From contig CM043793.1 of assembly GCA_023974075.1 (NCBI GenBank), forward strand, positions 8,798,788 through 8,862,787: a stretch of 64,000 bases of DNA, given 5' to 3'. Made by a program: the position numbers and the translations under genes. The notes beneath the pieces are model-generated. The model searched no databases, had not been told where the DNA came from, and saw only the letters and a list, made by a program, of their open reading frames with translations. Positions within the stretch are counted from its first letter, which is position 1; every line of letters begins with the position of its first letter. This document shows positions 1-15,071 of the stretch, in pieces. The DNA is from Chaenocephalus aceratus (taxonomy: Eukaryota > Chordata > Actinopteri > Perciformes > Channichthyidae).

Positions 1-471
1 CTCTCCTGCAGGGGGGCGTGGTCAGGTGCAGCTCACAGAATCAGCCCCCTGCAAAAACAGCGCTGGAAAGAGCAAATAGAGCGAAATGAGGCATGGCTAA
101 AATGCAGGATCTGTTTGGTATTTTGAAAGAAAAACTATTTATATACTTTATATAGGTATGGCCCTACAATATATTGTTCAAATATAGCATGATATGTCCC
201 CTTTAAGGTATTATTAAGGTAGGGTTAATGTTGCTCTCAAAGTGCACTAGATTGATGCTTTTAACTTCAATATTTAAAAAAAAAAAAAAAAAATCTTTCC
301 GGGGGAGCATGCCCCCGGACCCCCCTAGAGGAGGTGACGACCCCCCCTAAAGGATGTTTGGTCCACGCCCCACTTGTAAAAAAAATAGCACTTTACCCCT
401 GCACCCCCCCCCCCCCTCCAACAACTCCTGGGCTAAGCCCCGGATCTCCTACAATCCTAAATCCGCCTCTG
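1..471. mobile_element. End of a hAT-like DNA transposon (cut by window edge)
   Basis: Read on the minus strand from 471 the segment begins cagaggcggatttagg, which resembles the terminal repeat of fish hAT elements (CAGAGGCGG...). It contains G/C-rich stretches (around 298-350 and 400-420) and a poly-A run. The other terminus lies outside the window, so neither target-site duplication nor full length can be checked. Confidence 0.55.
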
Positions 472-1580
472 GTGTCAGGGTCTTTATAGTGATAATATTA
501 TAAACAAGGTGAATTTAGCGATCACAACGAAAACAGCCAAGACACATATTGAGCCCAGACAATTAATGTTATTAGGGCTGTAAATATAATAAGCCTTTGT
601 CTAAAATGGACAACATTGGTCAATCAGCTGCTCTTCATTTTCTTTCCTGCTATATTCAATGAGTGATACAAATATATATATAATATTGACATTAAATGTG
701 CTTTATTTTATAAGGTGTTTTGAATGGTTTTGAATGGTAAGTTTTCAAAAACACATCATTACACATATACCGGGCTTTGATGAAGATGGATTTTTTTTTA
801 CTACAAAAAAACTGGTCAGAATACAATGGAGAATAATGAGATTACTGTGGGTTCCCTTACTGTATTATGTGGTATGCCAGAAACAGATTAAGTCATTAAG
901 CAAAACCTACAAGTATGCCCTACTCACTGCATATTGCAGTATGGAAGCCAGCATGGCTATTCTGACCCACAATACTTTATCGAGCAAGAGGGCAAAGGTA
1001 AAGATGCAATGTTGTGATGAAGTATGCAGTGGTGCCCTCTGGACCTGATGGTGCAGCAAAAATAAATTGCATAATGCATAATACCAATTCAGATTTAATA
1101 AAAAATCTTACATTGAAATAAATAGTTAAGTTCTTTATAACTACGCATAAAGATATAAAAGAGAAACAAATGGCATAATTTAAAAGCTATTGTCAGAGTC
1201 AGTTATAAAGAATATAAAAGGAGGGCTTACTATTTCCTGCAGTTGATACAATGAATGATATTTACCAATAAAGAATGTATATGTATATATATATCGTAAT
1301 TCAAATATTAACGTCAAAAGTCGGAATATGCCAATCTTTCTAAACGTTCTTGTATAGTAATATGCATGTGTTTATATTATTCTACTACGTCTATTTATTA
1401 ATGTTCAGCAATAACCACGTTTTCCCAGTTTATCCATGGGACTGACGTTCTTTAGGTGGGGTGATTCCGCTTTGAACCGGAATTTTGTTAGCCAGTGTTC
1501 TTGTTTTCCATGTGCTCAATAAAGTTTCTTTAAAAAAAATTCTAAAGAATTCAATCTATCAGAAGTGAACCCACTTGTCT
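472..1580. other. Intergenic, no gene recognised
   Basis: AT-rich sequence between the hAT end and the tubulin promoter. The only open frame of note (734-1048, +) has no recognisable domain, no similarity I can name and no splice or promoter context, so I do not call it a gene. Confidence 0.6.
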
Positions 1581-1586
1581 TTTCAT

Positions 1587-1628
1587 CCAATCAGATTCCG
1601 CAGGAATTGCGCCGCGTAATATAAATAG
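1587..1628 (+). promoter_or_regulatory. CCAAT box and TATA box of the alpha-tubulin gene
   Basis: A CCAAT box (ccaatcag, 1587-1594) is followed by a TATA box (taatataaatag, 1617-1628). The TATA box lies about 110 bp before the ATG, which predicts transcription starting near 1650-1660 and a 5'UTR of about 80 nt. TATA-driven promoters fit a regulated, strongly expressed tubulin gene. Confidence 0.7.
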
Positions 1629-1738
1629 ACCCGCCTAGAAAACATACACCTATACTACCCTGGACTCATAAAGGCCCTGCTGTGAGAGATAACCTTGCCT
1701 TTTCCTCTTCTTTATCGAAACCCTCTGTCTTCACAAAA

Positions 1739-4719
<2,981 letters not shown>

Positions 4720-4769
4720 AAAGGGAAACATTCCGCTTTTATTGATCTCTGATGCATTAATGTCAAGAA

Positions 4770-4820
4770 AATAAAGTTGTTTGACTGAACCTGAACCTAT
4801 GCTTTCCTCTCGTCAATAAA
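4770..4820 (+). terminator. Polyadenylation signals of the tubulin gene
   Basis: Two AATAAA hexamers occur at 4770-4775 and 4815-4820, 50 and 95 nt after the stop codon. This gives a very short 3'UTR, typical of tubulin genes. Which is used cannot be told from sequence. Confidence 0.75.
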
Positions 4821-6212
4821 TACACTGTTACACATGACCTATCTGCCTAGATGGGTTGGGTTGTATTCACTTGCTCAGTGCAATCAAACATATTGTCACA
4901 GATGCTATTGCTCAATTCAGTCACTTGGTGGCAGTGGTGTTTAACATGTATATATATTTTCTCTGAACAGACCAGGCATGGCAATCTAATTAAATGCTAG
5001 ATTAATCACTAAATTATTTCTCAACATCAGATGATTCAAGAGTACCATTTGCATAACTTACATTTACTTATTTAAGATTGGATTTGTGCTTTACGTGAGA
5101 AGAACAGAGTCCTAACCCCAGCCTGATCTAAAATAGGGTGTGGTATCACTCTGGCCCAAGGGAGGGATAGTAGTGAGGGGGGGGGGGGGGGGAATCTCAT
5201 GCTGGCAGACAGGTGGTGTTTAAAAATACTGAGTTCTGCTGTTCCCAGACTGGAAAATGAATGAAACTGAAAGCAATACATTAGGAACCATGTAAAGCCA
5301 ACATTGAAAACAGGCTAAATAGTGTTGTAAGGAGATTAGTGTTTTCACAGGTGTTGTAAACGTTTGTTTATTTTCAGTTCCGTAATCATTCACCATGTTC
5401 AGTTACAAATAAATGCTTTTTCTTGACATTAAGCTGGGACATTTAATGTCATTAAAACAAAATGGATTCTGACCTAAATGAATACATTCCTATTGCACTT
5501 TCAATTGCCTCTTTGGTAGTTAATGGATTTTGTACATTCATGATCAGTTATTGGGCAGAAACTCATGCCAAATAAGAAATGTATTAAAGGTAACTTAATG
5601 TAAAATGTCACTTTATGCGTTAGAATAACCCCCAACCACTTTGTTCATTTGCAAAGGAAATTAATCTTAAAACCTTTGTTCTTCTCAAAAGCAATGTGTT
5701 AAATGGCTAAAAGATAGCAAATCTGGAGGGTGCTCTTCTCACCGTAAGACATGGAGTTAAGAACCATTCAATATGTTTTTCTCCATCTCACAATCATGAG
5801 GTAATTGGACTGTTTGGGAAATAAATTATAGCTTTGCATAACTGCCTCTGACAAAAAAAAAATCATACAACAGAATATTTTGAATGCTGAAAAGATGTGC
5901 ACTTCAAAATGATACAAAAATACAGACTCATACACACACGGTGCCCTCGTGCGTACTCAGGTTACTGCAGCCAGCCTCCACTTCGGAAAACACAGTCAAG
6001 CCAGCATCCGCGTTGTTTTGCGGTGCGCGAATATCCTATGCATTACGGTAGCGGCCTGGAAAAACTGCCTTCAAAATAAAAGTGCTTACTCAGTCAATAA
6101 CAAGTATACCAAACATATTAAAATATGTACTATATAGGCCTAATGTGAACAATAATGTAAGACAAACTACGTATAACTACCACATTATAACTGAGTGAAT
6201 CTAAAACTTAAA
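4821..6212. other. Intergenic, no gene recognised
   Basis: Mostly AT-rich single-copy-looking DNA. A 16-nt poly-G run sits at 5177-5192. No splice-framed coding segment or RNA gene is visible. Confidence 0.6.
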
Positions 6213-6590
6213 GAGTTTCAAAAATAAAAGACCTTTGAAGTCTCATATATGAGCTATCATCCCTCTGTTTTTAGATAAGAATAAAACAAAAACTGTCCAG
6301 TATAAAATACTTATTTCACTTTAGGGTGATAGCAGGACACCCCATCTAGTCACTCAGAGAAAATCAGGACAATCTGATGTAGAGTTTCAAAATTAAATAC
6401 ATTTGAAGTCTCATATATGAGCTATCATCCCTCTGTTTTTAGATAAGAATAAAACAAAAACTAGTCCAGTATAAAATACTTATTTCACTTCAGGGTGATA
6501 GCAGGACACCCCATCTAGTCACTCAGAGAAAATCAGGACAATCTGATGTAGAGTTTCAAAATAAAAATCTTTGAACTCATGAGTTATCCG
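6213..6590. repeat. 169-bp tandem repeat, two copies plus a partial third
   Basis: The word gagtttcaaaa recurs at 6213, 6382 and 6551, exactly 169 bp apart. The first two units match closely over their full length, with a few substitutions; the third fades after about 40 bp. The unit has no coding potential. Confidence 0.85.
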
Positions 6591-6741
6591 ACTGAACAAA
6601 ACGTGATGCGTCTCTTAAATGTGTATCAACCACAGACCTTATTTCCAGCTCTTTTCCAAAATCCTATGGAGAAATTCCATCGCTTTTTTGTAGAGGGAAC
6701 CGGAAGTGGTAAAATGATGACTGACTTCCGGGTTTTAGGAC

Positions 6742-6999
6742 GTGTCACTGTGGCACTCTATAGGTGGACGTTTTAGAATGCAATATCAAGACAGAGACAT
6801 TGGAGATGCACTAGTCAACCTGACATCCATGGCTGACCTTGAAGATTTGACAACTATCAAGGTCATTCCAATACCTGATGATGGTGTCCAAGAATACATC
6901 TTTACCGTCTGTGAAGAAGCAGTGTCTGCTCAATCAGACGATACTGACATCTTGTGCACACCCTCCAGCTCAGTCTCTACAAGAACTCGTACCTGCTGA
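6742..6999 (+). pseudogene. Fragment resembling a PB1-like domain of a fish SAM/PB1 protein family
   Basis: The frame contains MQYQDRDIGDALVNLTS followed by a segment ending in TIKVIPIP. This resembles the 'LQYQDEDF...LTS...TIKV' core of PB1-like domains in a teleost-expanded group of uncharacterised (often SAMD3-like) proteins. The rest is Ser/Thr-rich and stops after 85 codons. Only about the second half of a PB1 fold is present. No matching exons were found nearby, although paired ETS-like motifs (accggaagtgg near 6700; gacttccggg near 6723) lie upstream. I read it as a stranded exon or duplicated fragment; a small real exon cannot be excluded. Confidence 0.35.
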
Positions 7000-7000
7000 A

Positions 7001-8090
7001 ATGATTGAACTGACACAAAAGGCCAACCTTCTTCAAAGATTCCAATGCTAGGGATTGAACTGCATTTTTGGTTGCTTAATTGTTTTGGCCTCTGTATGTT
7101 TCATTTGAAGTTAAAAAATAATGTGACTTCACAGATTCTGGTAATGCTACTTAAACCCTTCTTAATGGCTAATACATGTTTATCTGAAGTTGTAATTAAG
7201 AGCTGCAGAAAATATTGTTGAAGTGTTTAAAAATGTCAAAAAAAACAAGATGTCATGCATACATTCTAGTCTTTAATTAAAAGTCAGCCAGGTTTAAACA
7301 AATGCATTACATATTTACATTTTAAAGGAGCGATATGCAAGCTAGTTTAACATGTTCATATGCATATTTGTGATGTATATGGTTAAGGCTAGAGTTTTGT
7401 AAAAAAAAACAAGTCAAAGTGATCTTGATTTACCTTTATTTATTTTTTACATAAGTGCAAATTGGTTGCATAATTTACTCAATTAATGGTATTAATTTAT
7501 TGATGTATTTATTTTTAATTAAAAAAATATTGTATTTTATAAAACAGAATAGGTGATGCATATTTTAAAGACATCCCAATAAATATTAAGGTCTTCTGAA
7601 GAGAATATTCCTTTATGTGAACTGAGCTAAACAAAGTGTCAAAATATAATTTGTTTACAGTAAACAAAACACAGTATTGTATTGATGTACATTCAAGTTT
7701 TTGCTTTGTAATAAAAGAAACATATTTTAAGCTATAACAAAAAATATTGCCTGCAACAAAATGAAGTCTTTTTTAAAATTTGTTTTCACAAACTTAAAAA
7801 CTCTACTTAGATCTAATATAAATATGACGTTAGTCCAAAAGGAAACATTAAGTTATAACAAAGTAATAAATGTTGTGCGGTCTTCAGAATGAATCATCTT
7901 ATTACTTTGTGTCAATGTAAATATATATCTTAGACAGAAGCAATATTTTTTACTTACGAGTTTCCTTTTTTTAGAAATATTGAACTTAATCAACCTTTCC
8001 ACGATATTCTTATTTATTGAGATGTACCTGTATATAGATAGATACATGTAATCTTTTGATAAATGAACCTTCTTGTGCTGCGCTCTGGTG
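7001..8090. other. AT-rich intergenic spacer, nothing recognised
   Basis: Long A/T runs, several TTTATT/AATAAA words and no coding or repeat structure that I can name. Confidence 0.55.
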
Positions 8091-8105
8091 CCCACCAGGG
8101 GGCAG
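8091..8105 (+). promoter_or_regulatory. CTCF-like motif upstream of ascc2
   Basis: The 15-mer cccaccagggggcag contains the CTCF core CCACCAGGGGGC in plus orientation, about 50 bp before the likely ascc2 promoter. The identical 15-mer occurs on the minus strand at 54886-54900. A motif match alone does not show occupancy. Confidence 0.45.
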
Positions 8106-8138
8106 TAAAGACAGGCAACTGTAAAAGACAAAACAACA

Positions 8139-8153
8139 TTACGTCACTTCCGG
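8139..8153 (+). promoter_or_regulatory. ascc2: CRE-like and ETS motifs, probable ascc2 core promoter
   Basis: A composite ttacgtcacttccggg holds an ATF/CRE half (TTACGTCA) followed directly by an ETS site (ACTTCCGGG). This is a common arrangement in TATA-less vertebrate housekeeping promoters. The first ascc2 exon, non-coding, probably runs from shortly downstream to 8259, where an aag|gtgagc donor follows. Confidence 0.55.
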
Positions 8154-8223
8154 GCAGGACACAGGTGATTAGAAACGTTAGGAAACTGAAACTGTAGAAC
8201 GCTGCTACGTCTTTTTAGACGAA

Positions 8224-8256
8224 ATGGCTTTAACGATTTACAGGCAGTCACATTAA
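8224..8256 (+). promoter_or_regulatory. Short upstream ORF in ascc2 exon 1
   Basis: ATG at 8224 opens a 10-codon frame (MALTIYRQSH) ending with TAA at 8254-8256, three bases before the exon 1 donor. The start context (G at -3, G at +4) is good. If transcription starts upstream of 8224 this uORF would be in every spliced mRNA and could damp translation of the main frame. Confidence 0.4.
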
Positions 8257-9454
8257 GAGGTGAGCATATTTATTAAAGCGTTCATTTCCGATAACGTTTC
8301 AATTATTGTACATACGAGTCAGAAAGGGACGGTCCTGAAGTCACCGGCAGGTTAGCCACGTTACATTAACGTTAGCTTCTCTCCATTCATTGCCGAGCTG
8401 TCAGTTCGGTTACTTGGTGATTAGCAGATAGCTAGCAGGCTGTCTCATCTGACTACGCATGAACCTACAGTCTCGATGTAAGCAGACAATTGTTGGGCTG
8501 TAACGTTGGTGGTTAACAGGTGGCTATATTACTTTCTATAAGCAGTCGTAACTAACATTGATATAACTAGCTAACAGCTAGTTAATTTGGCTAACTCTCA
8601 AGCTGTTAGTACTTTATAAACAGCTGCTGCTAGCTAGCTAGCAGGAGTTCCCTGCTTCAGCAGTTTGGACACGTTCCAACTGCTAATATGTCCAGAAGAA
8701 GGGAGTAATACACGATGTCCCTATATTACCTGCATCCTTTCCATTCCATTACAAAGATGTACTGCTCAGTGCTCCTGATTAAACATTAGATTAAAGACAC
8801 CGGGAGACACAGTATATACTTTCCATTACTATACAGTGCAGCAAAGAAGATGGAGGTACCTTTCAAAACAACACATTGAACGAATGAGCATAAGCTGCAA
8901 ACATCAGTATACAAGACAAGGTACAGACATATAGTTCATTCACAAATATATAGCACAAAGCCAATACAAATACAACAATTATAAATAAATGCAACCAAAT
9001 GTAAATGTACCCTCTTAGACTAAGGATAATACAAAACAATCTGATTATATAGTACTTATTTGCTCAGTTTTGGTTATGCTGTAATTCTGTGTGATTCGAA
9101 GTAGTTGTAAGTGATATAATAAATGAAGGTGAGTAAAAGGACGTGGCCTGCTTTTAAAGAAGGCAAACAAATACGAGAGATTATGGTTTCTGTAATTGCT
9201 CATTATATTTAATAAAGTATAGACAAAACAAACTCTTTGTTTAAAAAGAAAAAAAAGAATAATCCATGACAGGTTCTGTTTTTGGTGAATATAATGTCAA
9301 TCAAATCACACTTCTGTGTTTACAAAGAGTTTACAAAGCGTGTTCTAGGATTTAAACTACAAGTACATCGAAATAAAGGATATACTGAACAAAATGTAAT
9401 TGAAATGTCTTTGTGTTGTTTTGATGTAGTAGAAGAAACTAAAGAGGGAAAGCC

Positions 9455-12400
9455 ATGGCCTGTGCCCAAGTGCCACTGGATGAGCAGCAGGTGACTGAGA
9501 AGGGCCTTCTGGGAAAAGAGCAGACACTGCCTGCATTGGTGAGTCATATCACATCATCTTGTACAAAAGAACAGTCAAAGAATCACCTTACTCACCTTTC
9601 ACAAGTCAAGTTGTATCAGAAGGAAAACATGTGCCTTTTGTTTCACATCAGCACCCGGCAAGGAAGGAGGACCGTTTTTTTGTGCCTTACAAATCCCCTC
9701 CAGAAGACGGCTCTCCCGCTGAGGTGGAGGAGTTTTTGGAACATGCCAAATTCATCACAGAGGACCTGGAGTGGCTGCTGGCACTGCCCCATGACAAGTT
9801 CTGGTGTCAGGTGAGGGGCCGTTATCATTAAGATACAATATCATAATACTCCTTTGTCAGATCAAGTCTGAAATGTATCGCTCTATTTGCAACATAAACA
9901 AGGACAAATATTAAGACAAGGTTCAAGAAAAACACACATTTATCTATTACCATCACTGAAGACTGGGATTTCAATGTAGGATTGACTGTTGCACAAACAA
10001 TGCTTTAGTCCAGGGCTGTCGACCTCGCGCCACATCAGCATTATGGTCGCCCTTAAAGAGCCGGTGGTAACTTTGACACTATATAAATATATGTACTCGT
10101 TATAATGTTACATGATTGCTTATGCATTTGATTATTATTTGTTTTAGTTAAACCAACTAGCTCTGAAAGCAGAAGTCTAGGGAAAATATTTTCAAGCAGA
10201 TATTCAACAACAATTGTAAAATGTATTTAAACAATTAGTTCATATTGTATATAGGAACACACACTCACATGTATCTGTGTTATTATAACATAAGTCCCAT
10301 GAATTTATGAGATTATAATAGCCCAAATATAATAGGCTTATATTTTGTTTGTTTACCATTACACAAATATTTTCAAGCACAATTTAGGCGCTTTATTTAT
10401 CATTTGATTGAGTCGATAATAGTTTATAAATGTGAAAGTCGAGACAGAAAACCCCCTGTCTGGAACCCCGTCGTGGTACGATCAGCCTCATTCATTATTT
10501 GAAGGTTATTTTTAAATTGTCATGCTGCCTTTACAAGTTTCAAACATTTATTTATCGTCAATGCTGCTCGAAAACACCTGAGACGCTTCAGTGCGCATGT
10601 CACAAAACTACATGCATTGTGGGACTTGTAGTTTATGGACACTGTTCTGAATAGTTTGATAGAAATTATATTTTATCTCGCGTGCCACATAAAATTATGG
10701 GGTGGGACTAATTTGTCCTGCATGTCTTGAGTTTGAGAAGTTTGCTTTAGGCCAGTGGTTCCCAACCTTTTTTCCCAAGAGCCCCCCCAAATGACTCCTG
10801 TTGGAAGTTGCGCCCCCCCCCACACACAAGGGGGGGCACAACAGCGATAATTCAAGTTTAAAAGTCTCAAAAATGCTACAACTACGGTCACAAACTGGAT
10901 GAATGTGGAGTATTTTGTTAAAGGAGGATGCAAGCGTAATCAAGGAGCACTGTTGGAGTGACTTTGATGGTTATTGGACTCAGGATTAATTCATTTGGAT
11001 TCCCGCTGTATGAAGAAATTAAAGGACGGCGCAAGTAGAAACAATTCACAAAGGGATTCAACTGTTTAAAACACATGCTCAAAGTAAACTGTGCCGATGT
11101 GTTTATGTGGATTCAAAAGTCGTAAATAATCTACAAAATGGAGGAGACCGATCTAAACGGAGCAACTGTGACAAATAATCCAACTGAAACCGGCATGGAC
11201 AATGACTATGTTTTAAAAATGCGCTTATCCAGAAAAGCCTGGTTTGGACACTTTACGGGCAGAAGAAACATTTCTATTAAAAAAAGAATTCTACATTTCT
11301 GTCTTGTTATGCCTTTAATAGCTACTAAGTTGAAGTAAAAAAAAAAAAGTCTAAATATGGTATTTGGCCTCAAATCATCTGAGGCCTGGCGCCCCCTGCG
11401 ACCTTGGCGCCCCCCGATGGGGGCGCCTCCCAGGTTGGGAACCGCTGCTTTAGGCTAACCTTATTCAAACAGGTAGGACCCTGTATCTCCTTTGATAATA
11501 ACATATATTCATAAAATGGCTGTTCAGTACGTAGTTGGGGTCAGAGATCATTTTGTTGGCCAGCCTCATCATGTTGTTAGCTAGGCTGATTCATAGTAAA
11601 CCTCTCATCTCCGTGAGCCACAAAAGTGTATGGCAGCAGAACAAAAAAACACTGTAGATTGAGTCATGACCTTCTCTGCTCCTTCTCCTCCATCAGGTGG
11701 TGTTTGATGAGACTCTGCAGAAGTGCCTAGACTCATACCTGCATCACGCCCCCCGCGGCCTGGACCTGGCCACCATGCCCTCCTCCCCGGCGGTGGCAGA
11801 CATGCAGCGCTGCGTCCACAGGGCGGTGTTCCTGACCTTCCTCAGGATGGCCACGCATAAAGAGTCCAAGGTAGGAGCTGCAACCAAATGTGAAGAAAGA
11901 ATCATTTACTGATCACTAAAAAGACCAGTTATAGTTTGATTAGTAAACAGTTCCGACAGAACTTTTGTATAGATGTAACACTTGCTGACTCTTCCTTCTT
12001 CTTCAGGAGAGCTTCCTCACTCCGTCTGTGTTCGGAGAAATTATCTACGAGAACTTCCTTTTTGACATTCCCAAATTTCTGGATCTGTGTGTGCTCTTTG
12101 GGAAGGGCAACAGCCAGCTGCTGCACAAGATGATAGGTGAACTTTTTATTACGGTTCCATTTGAATCATCAGAGGGTATTTTGATGGGAAATGTATCCAT
12201 TAGATCAGTGGTTCTCAAACTTCTTTCACTCATGTACCCCCCTTTGGAAAAAAAATTCAGCCAAGTACCCCTTGATCAGCGAAAAAAACTATTTGTTAAG
12301 GGAAAAATGCCTATATAAAGAGGTACAGTACAGCGCTGCACCATCAGTGTCTGATTTATTAAAACAACAACTTTGTAACTGAGAAGCAAAAATGCTACAT

Positions 12401-14770
12401 TTCAAATGTTTACAATCCATCACTAAATTCACGGCAAACCAATTTTAATATCATGCAATAACACTAAGACGACATTAGTTGCATTGAACTGATCTTTTTA
12501 ATAAGTTGTACTTACAATGTAGTGAGACACATGGGCTTGTGCTTCACTGAGGATCTTTGTCATTCTGACAGCGAGGCAAACTGCAGTTATTACACTTCGC
12601 GTTTTGAAATATGTGTAACTCTGTTAATATAAAACCCACACTGCTCAAACTTTGTTACTTTTCCTAAAATTGGTTTATTTGTATATTTATTTATTTTGGG
12701 GCGTGGGGAATGAAGAGAAAAAAATATATGAGCATTTTATGAGCATGGGATTTTGACCCCTCATATAAACATATGCATAATGCTGTGCTATACTTTGCTT
12801 ATTGTTTAGGTCCTTTTGAAAAGCAGGCAGTCATATCATTAACTAGAACTAGCTAGATCTGATAGATTTGGACATCAACGCGAGTGAAGTATAACCGGAC
12901 GCGAGAGAGAGATCAGAGAGCAGATCAGCTGCTGCTGACGGAGAACACGCAGCTCTGCATTATCACAGCTCCGCCGCTGTGACGGATCGTTGAGCCGAGC
13001 AAAATACACTAAGAGTTAGACCTAACACACTTAGCTAGTTTATCTACTCTGGAACTAGCTAAACTAGTTATAAATATATTTATTCTTTACTGTCGGGTCA
13101 CTTATTACAGGTTCAGCGAGCTGCACGAGACTGACGGGCTGTCAGGAGAGGGAGAGGAAAAGAGAGCATTCCGTTTATTGTTCCCATTTTATTATCCAGA
13201 ATTACTGTAAACTTTTGAATAAAGTAGTTAATCTATTATTAGTAGTTTGTGTAAATGCATTAATTATGCTTTTTTTTTCCCATTAACATAAAATAAATCT
13301 CACGTACCCCCTGCAGTACTCCAACGTACCCCTAGGGGTCCGCGTACCCCCATTTGAGAACCATTGCATTAGATGAATAGATGTGGTGAAGACTCCTCGC
13401 TTTTATGTGTTCACTCTTTGGTTACTTTGATATTGGGTTTCACTTTTTCAGAGAACATCTTTACCAACCAGCCGTCTTACTACGTCGACCTGGATGAGAC
13501 AGTGCCCACTGTGTTACAGGTGAGGTTATGATTACAAAACACAGCTGTATATTTATACGAAAAGTGCAGTCGAAACCTCCGAAAAAAATATTGCATTTTA
13601 TTTTGACTTGACATATTATGCTAATTTCCAGGTTCATATTTGTATGTAGTGTCTCTACTGTGACGTGTTTACAAGCTTTAATGTTCAAAAAGCTCTTTAT
13701 TTTTCTCATACTGCCTGTGCTGCAGCACCTCTTTTCACCCTCTGTCTGAAACCAGAGCTCGGAACTCTTGCGTGAAGTGCGCTGCTCGGCTGCGCACCGC
13801 GTCTCAGTTGCTCCGTCCATCCGTGTTTTGTTTTTTGTTTGTTTTGTGCTAATTATTGTCTAAACCAGTGGTTCCCAACCTTTTTTCCCAAGAGCCCCCC
13901 CAAATGACTCCTGTTGGAAGTTGCGCCCCCCCCCCCACACACAAGCCCCCCTTGTGTGTGGGGGGGGGGGCGCAACTTCCAACAGAAGTCATGTGAGTCA
14001 TGTGTGTCACAGTTGCTCCGATCAGATCGGTCTCCTCCATTTTGTAGATTATTTACGACTTTTGAATCCACATAAACACATCGGCAAAATCCGGTTTACT
14101 TTGAGCATGTGTTGAACAGTTTAATCCCTTTGTGAATTGTTTCCACTTCCGCGCCGTCCTTTAATTTCTTCATACAGCGGGAATCCAAATGAATTAATCC
14201 TGAGTCCAATAACCATCAATCAAATATTAGGAGGATGTCATAAATTAGGATTCTAGATTATTGTAGTTTTTAAGTATTATAGTAAGTATTGTGAGATGTT
14301 ATTACAAATATATTATAATGATATTGTTTTCTGTACCAAACTATTTTTGATGGAGTCTAAATAATACGATTTGTAGACCCAGACATCTGTACAGCACCAC
14401 AAGACACATGTTTTTACTTTAAACAAATAATGCGCAGATGTATCATTTGCTATTGGATATTGCACTAGCAGTCGATGTTGAGGATTCAATAAAAACTCTG
14501 ATTAATGGAAAGAAATCAAAAACTCACAATTTTCCAATAACTGCACCCCGGGCATTTGAAAGGTGGTGTATATGTCCTACAGTGACTTTGTAAATGTCTC
14601 TCCTCTAATTCTCTCTTTCTGTTATTCTCTCTCTCATTGCCCTTAGATCTTCGACACCATCATGGATAAGTGTGGTCTCCACTGTGAGGGGGCCGCAGCC
14701 ATGGAGCCGATGAAGCTGAACGCACACAAACAGCCCACTGCCATGACCATGAGCCAGCAGGTAACACGTG

Positions 14771-14827
<57 letters not shown>

Positions 14828-15037
14828 TACGTATTGTAATATCCAGTACGTATGTGTTCTTAAATACAAATATAATTCAGACTGTTCTGGCAGGACGAAC
14901 AAATCTGCAAGAGTGACTATTTATGTAAAAGTAATTTAATAAAATGTGTCGTTTATATATAAGGTGAATGAGATTGATGAATGAATCTGGCTTTCCTTAG
15001 AAACTAGGCTAACCAGCACCATAATAAATAAGACACC

Positions 15038-15071
<34 letters not shown>

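Noticed and set aside
734..1048. 104-codon plus frame
   Set aside because: No domain, codon pattern or gene context.
7853..8131. 92-codon minus-strand frame ending at the ascc2 promoter
   Set aside because: AT-rich, no similarity, no splice or promoter evidence of its own.
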